IMG/VR virus record: IMGVR_UViG_3300007522_000004
Span: 1 to 35,163 of that record
Origin: a virus
DNA: 35,163 bases
Reading direction: 5' to 3' (one strand)
Position numbers and translations under genes: made by a program. Shown one piece after another: positions 28,690 through 35,163 of this stretch. The stretch's first letter is position 1; every line of letters starts with the position of its first letter. Below the pieces are notes generated by a model. That model saw only the letters and a list, made by a program, of their open reading frames with translations. It did no database searches and had not been told where the DNA came from.

Positions 28690-30773
28690 TGCACCCATTT
28701 TTAAAAAATACACGCTTCACTTTTGAAACTCCTACACAAACGTATGAGGTTCAAGACGCGCCTATTAATAGCGATCAGGTGGAAATGGATATAAAAAGAA
28801 GCACCAAAACCGACGGCATTATGCTTGTGACTACTTTGAACGAGCAATATATTAAAAAAGCAAAAGATTTTATTATTAATGAGTATGGAAAACAAGGTGC
28901 AGATGGTTATTTAAAGCGCACGCGGGAAGAAAAGCAAAACAATAACTACATAATAACTAATACTGACTTTATAGACTTTAACAGCTTAAAATGGGATAAA
29001 AGCACGATTACAGGTGATTTTGTAGAAAATCCATTGTATGAGATATTGGATAAAAATAGTCGTGAAGATTTTGAATTAGACAGGCTTACCGATATAAATG
29101 GAAATGCCATACCTGCATTGACACGTTCCAAAATGGCTTGGAAAAACAGGGCTATATTTTTACGCAGTGAAGGGCATTCAGAGCCTTATTCACAAAATGT
29201 TACATCTGTACCAGCCCCACAAAGTGTCTTTATAACTCCCTTAATGACTGCAAATCCAGTAAGTGATGAAGATTTTGTTGGCGTTTTTTCTCATTATTAT
29301 GATATTTATAATGATAATGCTTCAGTTTCAAATATTTTTCACTTAGATACCAATAGGGAGAAGCACTTAAAACTAGATATTAATGTAAACGTAACTATTA
29401 ATGCGGATGAATCTATCGCAGCAGGGTTGTTATTAATTCGATATGAAAATGGTACAGATTTAGACCTTTTGTCCTACAACACGTTAGTGGAAGGATCCGC
29501 TTCAACACATATAGTGTATTCAGGAACAATAGATATTGACCTTTTACAAGGGCAAAGCCTAGCATTAGGTATTCCAGTTGAATTTACTGAACAAACTTTA
29601 GGTATTGACGTTGACGAATTCGATATTATCCAAACAGAGGACAGCTTTTATGAAACCGATATTCCTGAAGAAAAAAACGTTGATTGCATCTCTCTTTACG
29701 ATGCCTTTGAAAGGATAGTCGAAATACTATCTCCAAATATTACTTTTAAAAGCGACCATATTACAGATAATTGGGCTAACTTAGTCATATTTTCTGGCGA
29801 AACGTCAAGGCATATGTATTATACAAATGAAGATACGGGAGTTACAACCATTGCACCATTGGCAACGGTAAGTTTTGACAGCCTTTTTAAACTACTATTT
29901 ACAATTAATCCCGTTGCTTTTGGGCTTAGAATGGAAGGGAGTAAGACTATTTTAGAGGTTGAGGACATTGGATATTTCTTTGATGACGAAAAGACCGTGA
30001 ATTTAGGAACTATATCAGACCTTGAATATAAAATAAACAAAGATAAAGTTTACTCTCGTATTAAAGCAGGCTATTCCAAGAGTGGTAAAAATGAAGATGT
30101 GTTCGGATATAATGCGACGCATACGGTAAATACTTATTCATTGCCTGCAAATAAAACAGACAACACCTACGACGCTACTTGTGATTTCAGAACAGACCCG
30201 ACGGAAGCGGAACTTTGTTACAGGAAGCAATTTAGCAAATATCCCGATTCGGACACCCAGTACGATACTGATGTTTTTGCTGTTGATTGTTCGCTCACAA
30301 ATGGCGTTTACACGCCTAAACCTTATGAAGCAGACTTCTCAAGTGTTACAGGGCTATACAGGAAAGATACGGCTTATAATTTCAATTTAAGCCCTATGAA
30401 TTGTGCTTTAAGACACGGTAAGAATTTTAAGCAAGAGTATAATAAATCTTTTTACATTGATGGTAAAATGCGCTACACCTCTACGGAGGGGAGTCCAGAG
30501 ATGTCAACAACTAAAATAGGGGGAGTTGCAAGACCTGAAAATTCAGATGTATTGCTAAGCGATCTTGAAAGAGGGCTTTACACTCCCGTAATAGTAGACG
30601 GCAAAACAATAATCACACCTGAATTAGTGGCTCAATTAAAAGGTGGAATACCTAAGAGAAATTATTACAAAACTTTTCCTTTTAAAGATTTTAACGGAAA
30701 TCAAAGTTACGGGTATTTACTATCAGCTAAAATAGGAGATGAAATTAAAATAGAATTAGCATTAAAATACTAA
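28689..30773 (+). CDS. Distal tail/baseplate hub-like protein
   Basis: 694 aa, following the tape measure with a TAATG overlap. The N-terminus (MHPFLKNTRFTFETPTQTYEVQDAPINSDQVEMDIKRSTKTDG) resembles the first beta domain of Bacteroidota tail hub proteins. The middle has beta-sandwich stretches (LKLDINVNVTINADESIAAGLLLIRYENG), and ~330-420 (VDCISLYDAFERIVEILSPNITFKSDH.., SFDSLFKLLFTINPVAFGLRMEG) suits a hub domain. By gene order it fills the Dit/Tal position. No enzymatic motif seen. Confidence 0.65.
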   Translation: MHPFLKNTRFTFETPTQTYEVQDAPINSDQVEMDIKRSTKTDGIMLVTTLNEQYIKKAKDFIINEYGKQGADGYLKRTREEKQNNNYIITNTDFIDFNSLKWDKSTITGDFVENPLYEILDKNSREDFELDRLTDINGNAIPALTRSKMAWKNRAIFLRSEGHSEPYSQNVTSVPAPQSVFITPLMTANPVSDEDFVGVFSHYYDIYNDNASVSNIFHLDTNREKHLKLDINVNVTINADESIAAGLLLIRYENGTDLDLLSYNTLVEGSASTHIVYSGTIDIDLLQGQSLALGIPVEFTEQTLGIDVDEFDIIQTEDSFYETDIPEEKNVDCISLYDAFERIVEILSPNITFKSDHITDNWANLVIFSGETSRHMYYTNEDTGVTTIAPLATVSFDSLFKLLFTINPVAFGLRMEGSKTILEVEDIGYFFDDEKTVNLGTISDLEYKINKDKVYSRIKAGYSKSGKNEDVFGYNATHTVNTYSLPANKTDNTYDATCDFRTDPTEAELCYRKQFSKYPDSDTQYDTDVFAVDCSLTNGVYTPKPYEADFSSVTGLYRKDTAYNFNLSPMNCALRHGKNFKQEYNKSFYIDGKMRYTSTEGSPEMSTTKIGGVARPENSDVLLSDLERGLYTPVIVDGKTIITPELVAQLKGGIPKRNYYKTFPFKDFNGNQSYGYLLSAKIGDEIKIELALKY

Positions 30774-30774
30774 T

Positions 30775-32808
30775 ATGGCATCGAACATAATATTAACATT
30801 TGGAACACAAACGGGGGACGTTAGTAATGAAACCATTGATGTTACTGGCAACGGTCAACTTTCAACCTTTGTGCCTACACGCTATAAAAGCGGGCTTGTT
30901 ACTATAAACGCAAACATTGCAAAGCAGGTATATGAATATTATAATGCCTTTCAGTTAGATTATAATCGAGATGAAAAGTATAACATTACATACGATTCCA
31001 CAACGGTTACCATTGAGCACCCATTAAATGCACATTTCGATTCTTTTGTAGATGGAACACATAATACCACCACTTTTATTACCACAGGCACAGGGGTAGA
31101 TGCGAGACCAGACCCTATTTTGCTTGAGGTATTGGATTATGCTGCAAATACTTCTGACTTTTGCGATACTACTTTAGGAACTTTTGGATTCAACAGAGAT
31201 GTAGTTTCTTTAAAAATAGAGCAAAGCGGAGTCGTTTTATTTGAAGATGCATCTTTCAATAATAGCACAAAAACATTGGCAGTACCAAGAAGCAGTATTA
31301 ATGTGAAAGTGACGGCTGAAGCATCTGTTTATAATACTATTTCTCCCGACTATTCAGAGATTTTAGACGTAGATGTAAATGAAAATTCAATCGGAGCAAC
31401 GGTTACTATTTACGCCAACACCTTCTTGCATCTTACAGCGCATCAATATGCGATAGTTACAACGTTAGATGAAGATCCAACCTTTCAGGCTTCCAATATC
31501 TTCACGTCTGTAACGGAAGGTGATTTTTATGCTGTTATAAAAGATAACTTTAATTGTATAAAGTATCAGAGTTTTAGCATTACAACGAATGAAAACCCTT
31601 TTATAATACCTAAAAAATTCTTTATAAGTGGTAAAAATAGCATTCGGTTCGCAAATAGAGCAACGGGATTAACTTCTAATCCGTTTAACTTCCTTAGCTG
31701 GGAAAATCCCTTTGCAGTTAAGTCAAGCGCGATGAAAAACACCTATTCAAAGGGGCAGAAATTTAACATTCAATTTAAAAGCAGCTATACAAATCATACC
31801 GTTCAGGTAATTAATGCATGTGGTAATAATTTAGTGGAAAGTGAAATATTTATTGTTCCACAATTGAGAACTGATAATATTAACAGAAACACCTATTTAG
31901 AAGCTGATATATCTTACAGCGCGACACTACAACGTTCTGTTATTTCCTTTACTCCGGGCAATACGTATAATTCATCGGGAACGGTAACGGGCACACATAG
32001 CTATGATGGTTATCTCCCCGCTTTTTATGAAGAAGGAACGCCTTTAATAATCAATGACAATCTAGCGGCTGTCATAATAGACACATATACGGAAGCGGGC
32101 GTTGAGTATGCAGTTACAAATATTAGTTCAAATATAGCAGCGTCAGGGGTTAAAGTTGAAAGCATACATACAGAATTGCCTTATGAAACATATGATTTTC
32201 AGGTAAACACAAGCACAATCGATTTTGATCTGTTCTTTATAAGAATTATAGCTTTAAAAGCTAATAACGACACAGCTCAACTCTATGATAGCGAGGTTGT
32301 AGAGGTAATACCAGAGGTAGATTTTGTGGTTAGCAAATGGCACATAATGGATTCTTGGAGCGAAAGCAATGATACCGAATTAGATGCTTATCCGACGCCT
32401 TCTTTCACAGATACAAATGATCTTGAATGGTTTTCATTTTTAAGAAACTTAGAATTTCATACGCCTTTAGTGCGCATATCGGAAGCTGATATTGACACTC
32501 AAAAATTAGACAATAGAGAGACTAAGATTGATTTTAAGTCAAGAAAAATTTATGAAATGGGATTAGTTGAATTTCCTAGTGAAATTGCTGGGAATATAGC
32601 AGACGTTTTTAACGAGTTTGAATACCATAAGATTGATGGGATAATTTATACAACTATTTCAAAAGCAGACATTGAGCATAAAGGACAAAGGGCAATTGTA
32701 AAAGTGCAATTGGCGGTTGTAGATATGTCAAGCGAGTTTGGATTAGTTCAGCAAAGTTTACCCGGCACAGGACCGGCTAATAGTTTTTATCCTGTTGTGG
32801 TGGGTTAA
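30775..32808 (+). CDS. Large beta-rich tail protein
   Basis: 677 aa, beginning 1 nt after the hub-like gene. Threonine- and asparagine-rich beta sequence throughout, with Ig-like stretches (e.g. TLAVPRSSINVKVTAEASVYNTI; GDFYAVIKDNFNCIKYQSFSI). A segment TSNPFNFLSWENPFAVKSSAMKNTYSKGQKFNIQFKSSYTNHTVQVINACGN (~300-350) looks like a separate binding domain. The C-terminal 150 residues are less repetitive. Position between hub and fibre suggests a baseplate or receptor-binding component. No named family recognised. Confidence 0.65.
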   Translation: MASNIILTFGTQTGDVSNETIDVTGNGQLSTFVPTRYKSGLVTINANIAKQVYEYYNAFQLDYNRDEKYNITYDSTTVTIEHPLNAHFDSFVDGTHNTTTFITTGTGVDARPDPILLEVLDYAANTSDFCDTTLGTFGFNRDVVSLKIEQSGVVLFEDASFNNSTKTLAVPRSSINVKVTAEASVYNTISPDYSEILDVDVNENSIGATVTIYANTFLHLTAHQYAIVTTLDEDPTFQASNIFTSVTEGDFYAVIKDNFNCIKYQSFSITTNENPFIIPKKFFISGKNSIRFANRATGLTSNPFNFLSWENPFAVKSSAMKNTYSKGQKFNIQFKSSYTNHTVQVINACGNNLVESEIFIVPQLRTDNINRNTYLEADISYSATLQRSVISFTPGNTYNSSGTVTGTHSYDGYLPAFYEEGTPLIINDNLAAVIIDTYTEAGVEYAVTNISSNIAASGVKVESIHTELPYETYDFQVNTSTIDFDLFFIRIIALKANNDTAQLYDSEVVEVIPEVDFVVSKWHIMDSWSESNDTELDAYPTPSFTDTNDLEWFSFLRNLEFHTPLVRISEADIDTQKLDNRETKIDFKSRKIYEMGLVEFPSEIAGNIADVFNEFEYHKIDGIIYTTISKADIEHKGQRAIVKVQLAVVDMSSEFGLVQQSLPGTGPANSFYPVVVG

Positions 32809-32971
32809 TGAGTTGTTCGATTTTCATATCACGAACTCGATTTTCAAAGGCTTCATTGGCGATTTTAACGCATTCGTCTATTTGTTTGAGGTCAAGGGAT
32901 GTTAAAGACTTAGATTTTTTAGAACGAAGCATAAAGTAAAGAATGACAAAAAATATAATTGCGAAAAGCAT
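32777..32971 (-). CDS. Antisense small membrane protein in the tail module
   Basis: 64 aa from ATG 32971 (GTG at 33007 would add 12 residues). MLFAIIFFVILYFML is a single N-terminal helix, followed by basic RSKKSKS and a charged cytoplasm-like tail (LDLKQIDECVKIANEAFENRVRDMKIEQL..). It is the only minus-strand gene in the late region and fills the 183-base gap between two tail genes, overlapping the end of the upstream one by 32 nt. A TAnnTTTG box (32984 to 32977) faces it directly upstream. Function unknown; a superinfection-exclusion or other moron protein is a guess. Confidence 0.55.
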   Translation of the reverse strand: MLFAIIFFVILYFMLRSKKSKSLTSLDLKQIDECVKIANEAFENRVRDMKIEQLINPPQQDKNY

Positions 32972-32991
32972 AAACACAAATATACGATAAA

Positions 32992-35163
32992 ATGAGTTTA
33001 ATAACACTTCAGGAACAGGTAAACGCGATTCAGCTTAGGGTTGATGCGCTACAGGAGATTGAAAATCTAACGGTGCGCGCTGCTGCGGATGGCTCGGAGT
33101 ACATTGTGGTAAATGTAGCTGGGCTTGATTATAAAATGCTGGGGAATGTTTTGTTCGGCAATCGGTTTGTGGCAAAAGTAGCAGATTATACTTTAGCGGT
33201 AGCGGATAAAAACTCTACCATACTATTTAGGGGCGATGACCTTACTATGACTATCCCCAACTCTTTAGGGATGCAAATAGGCGATAAAATAAGGGCAATA
33301 ACCTACGGAACAGGCTTTGCCTTTGGGGGCAGCGTTACCACTATTTCACCTGCCTTAACCTATGGAAATGGGATGGTTTACGATATTGTGAAAACTGATA
33401 CCGATGAATTTAGTATTGTGCAAATTGGAGCAGCAGATTTTACAGTAGATGTAGAACACGTATCGCTTGCGGGAACAGATAGCACTAGAACCTATGAACG
33501 TAGACTTATTGATAAATTAAATAGTAGAACGGCTGTTGTAATTGACAGACCAAGAAAATATATTATTTCTGGTTCGGTTGGTTACACGTATATAAGAGAA
33601 GAATATTGGCACGAAGCAGGGGCAGGGACTTTTGGAACATTAGAAACACAATTTCCAACAACCCAAGACGCGTCTAATGTTGGATTAATCAATCGAACGG
33701 TTCTTGAAACGGTTGGAGATCCAAACGATTTAGCCGTAGCAACCAGTATTGAGGATTCTATAAATAGCGGAGGTGAATACCTTACGACGGTTAGGCGAAT
33801 TTTCAGAAGAACTATTGGTGGTGTTGAAAAAACTTATTTCTATTTAGGTGTTCAAGAAATAATTGGAGGTACAAATACTGATGTTATTGCAGCAGATTTT
33901 GAGGATATAACAAGCGATGGCACAACGCCAACAGGAACAACGCCAACAATGGCTGCAGAATACGTTTCTTTACTTGCAGCTGCCGATGTAAAATTGAGCA
34001 ACCCTTTAGGCTTTAGATTTAATACGAGAACGCCCAACACGCAAGACACTTTTACGATTGGCACATACGCTTTAAACGGGAAAGCAGAAGGCGTCATTGA
34101 CACAACGGGTAAGACTGAATTTCCTAAAGTACAAGGGCTATGGCTCTTTACAATTTCAGGAACGGGAGGAACAGCCACTTTAACTATTGGAGCTTTTGAC
34201 TATACAATTACTTTTGACACAGATGAAGATACTACTGTTTCAGCATTTGTAACAGCACAGGCAGCTACTATTTTGGCAGATACGGGATTTGTAGTTACAG
34301 GCGATGGTGATGTCTTAGTGCTTTTAGGAAGTAGCACAGCTGATGTATCAATTGCAAATTTAACGGTAGATTTAGATGGTAGCATATCGAGTGGCAGCAA
34401 GCCTATCAAGTATATGGGATTCACTCAATTTCAAGCCGACAAACTTTATGATATTTATTTGCGCTATGACGGCTTTTATATTAATGTAGAATTTAAGCTG
34501 CGGGAAATTTTAAAAAATCTGCAATACGCTTGGAATGCCAACACAATCCTAAAAGCAATCCACAATGCCGCCACAATCTTTACAGAAGGATTTACCACAA
34601 CGATTAATCCAAACACCCAAACGTATCAAGACAATTTTGAGGGCTTCTTAGACAACAGCGGAGGGGCAGCAGACGCAAGCATAGTTTGCACGGCAGCAGC
34701 GGGATGGACTTATAGTGTAAATGGAGCAGCGGCGGTAGCAAGTGGCACATTTACAATAGACGCAAAAGGACTATGCTACATAGCTCGAAAATTAGGTACT
34801 AACCTTATAAAAATAAATATTGCTACTGCTACAGATACAGTTTATGATGATACTGATGTGTTGAAAGATGCTGATACAGTTAGCCCTGTTACTGGGGTAA
34901 ATAAACTAATCACCCAAGCAGATGTAACTGGTGGTGGTGATATGTCTAAATCTACTTATGATATTACAAATAATGGTATAGTAGATGATTCTGAAAAAGT
35001 TAATGGTTTAACAGTACAGACAGCAGTACCGTTAGGTGCAGTATTTACAGATACAGATACAGTATATGATGATACTGCAATACAAGCAGAAGTTGATTTA
35101 AACACAGTTAAAGAAACGAACATTGCTCACCCTTTAGTAGAAACTGCTGTTCCAGTTGGAGCG
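32992..35163 (+). CDS. Tail fibre protein, N-terminal part (continues at base 1)
   Basis: ATG 32992 opens MSLITLQEQVNAIQLRVDALQ (a short coiled coil for trimerisation). No stop occurs to the window end (724 codons). Because the last 90 bases equal bases 1-90 in the same frame, the gene continues to 1395 for ~1158 aa in total. The sequence is Thr/Ala/Gly-rich with fibre-like beta repeats; a long helix at ~500-525 (FKLREILKNLQYAWNANTILKAIHNAATIF) may be a hinge. The GAVFTDTDTVYDD repeats begin near 34830. Inferred function is receptor recognition. The gene is easily missed by callers because it runs off the contig. Confidence 0.88.
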   Translation, partial: MSLITLQEQVNAIQLRVDALQEIENLTVRAAADGSEYIVVNVAGLDYKMLGNVLFGNRFVAKVADYTLAVADKNSTILFRGDDLTMTIPNSLGMQIGDKIRAITYGTGFAFGGSVTTISPALTYGNGMVYDIVKTDTDEFSIVQIGAADFTVDVEHVSLAGTDSTRTYERRLIDKLNSRTAVVIDRPRKYIISGSVGYTYIREEYWHEAGAGTFGTLETQFPTTQDASNVGLINRTVLETVGDPNDLAVATSIEDSINSGGEYLTTVRRIFRRTIGGVEKTYFYLGVQEIIGGTNTDVIAADFEDITSDGTTPTGTTPTMAAEYVSLLAAADVKLSNPLGFRFNTRTPNTQDTFTIGTYALNGKAEGVIDTTGKTEFPKVQGLWLFTISGTGGTATLTIGAFDYTITFDTDEDTTVSAFVTAQAATILADTGFVVTGDGDVLVLLGSSTADVSIANLTVDLDGSISSGSKPIKYMGFTQFQADKLYDIYLRYDGFYINVEFKLREILKNLQYAWNANTILKAIHNAATIFTEGFTTTINPNTQTYQDNFEGFLDNSGGAADASIVCTAAAGWTYSVNGAAAVASGTFTIDAKGLCYIARKLGTNLIKINIATATDTVYDDTDVLKDADTVSPVTGVNKLITQADVTGGGDMSKSTYDITNNGIVDDSEKVNGLTVQTAVPLGAVFTDTDTVYDDTAIQAEVDLNTVKETNIAHPLVETAVPVGA
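35041..35073 (+). repeat. 33-nt direct repeat within the fibre gene
   Basis: The 33 bases here (encoding VFTDTDTVYDD) recur exactly at 91-123, i.e. 123 bp further on in the circular map. A diverged third copy (ATDTVYDDTDVL) is near 34831-34866. Internal tandem repeats of this kind allow changes in fibre length by recombination. Confidence 0.8.
35074..35163. repeat. 90-bp terminal redundancy (identical to 1-90)
   Basis: Bases 35074-35163 equal bases 1-90 without mismatch, and reading frames agree across the join. This is what an assembler leaves when a circular or circularly permuted genome is closed, so the unique length is 35,073 bp. The alternative, a real internal repeat of the fibre gene at which assembly broke, cannot be excluded because the neighbourhood contains genuine repeats. 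Confidence 0.8.

Noticed and set aside
32808-32947. Plus-strand 45-aa ORF in the gap before the fibre gene
   Set aside because: Composition is serine/arginine-rich shadow of the minus-strand membrane protein, which has a convincing helix and an upstream promoter box.

Overview
The window is the complete genome of a small tailed phage, almost certainly a siphovirus of a Flavobacteriaceae-like host (Bacteroidota). The last 90 bases (35074-35163) repeat the first 90 exactly, and the large tail-fibre reading frame runs off the right end and continues in the same frame from base 1 to 1395. This implies a circular or circularly permuted map of 35,073 bp opened inside the fibre gene. The host assignment rests on AT-rich DNA, TAnnTTTG-type -7 boxes, few Shine-Dalgarno sites, flavobacterial-style signal peptides and fibre repeats of the GIGxxPxxxLDVxG type.

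Layout. 1-4923 (+): end of the tail fibre, an FN3 protein, a DUF285 repeat protein in what looks like an inserted cassette, then lysis genes (holin-like membrane protein, TM/coiled-coil protein, GH19-type endolysin, tiny membrane peptide, lipobox protein). 4883-7076 (-): a leftward operon of small genes with an HTH protein and a predicted outer-membrane beta-barrel protein. 7077-7218: divergent promoter region with repeated TTTTAG/CTAAAA half-sites. 7219-9566 (+): early genes ending in a recombination set (Rad52-like annealing protein, PD-(D/E)XK exonuclease, SSB-like protein) and a terminator. 9567-10031: a 465-base non-coding block with about 11 copies of a GTTGCAAC-type repeat, an AT tract, a promoter and a compact structured RNA; this is the likely origin and control region. 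10032-14066 (+): replication genes (prim-pol/DUF3987 helicase, VRR-NUC nuclease, DnaA-domain-IV-like protein). 14175-16069 (+): two tiny proteins, a ParB-like protein, and an ABC ATPase and GNAT domain joined across a T9 frameshift. 16087-23736 (+): packaging and head-tail genes (TerS, TerL, portal with no ATG start, HK97 protease and capsid, connectors, major tail protein). 23778-32808 (+): tail genes, with a canonical A_AAA_AAG slippery site just upstream of the tape measure. 32777-32971 (-): one small membrane protein antisense inside the late region. 32992-end: 5' part of the tail fibre.

Genes are tightly packed, mostly with ATGA or TTGA overlaps, and several are too short or begin with the wrong codon for routine gene calling (ATG-started 22-56 aa genes; TTG and CTG starts). 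No integrase, transposase, tRNA or CRISPR array is visible. A lytic life cycle, or persistence without integration, is therefore more likely than classical lysogeny despite the HTH/divergent-promoter switch. The features most worth testing are the ~90-nt RNA beside the iterons, the ParB-ABC ATPase-GNAT operon, the two candidate -1 frameshifts, the CTG-started portal, and the duplicated gene start flanking the DUF285 cassette.
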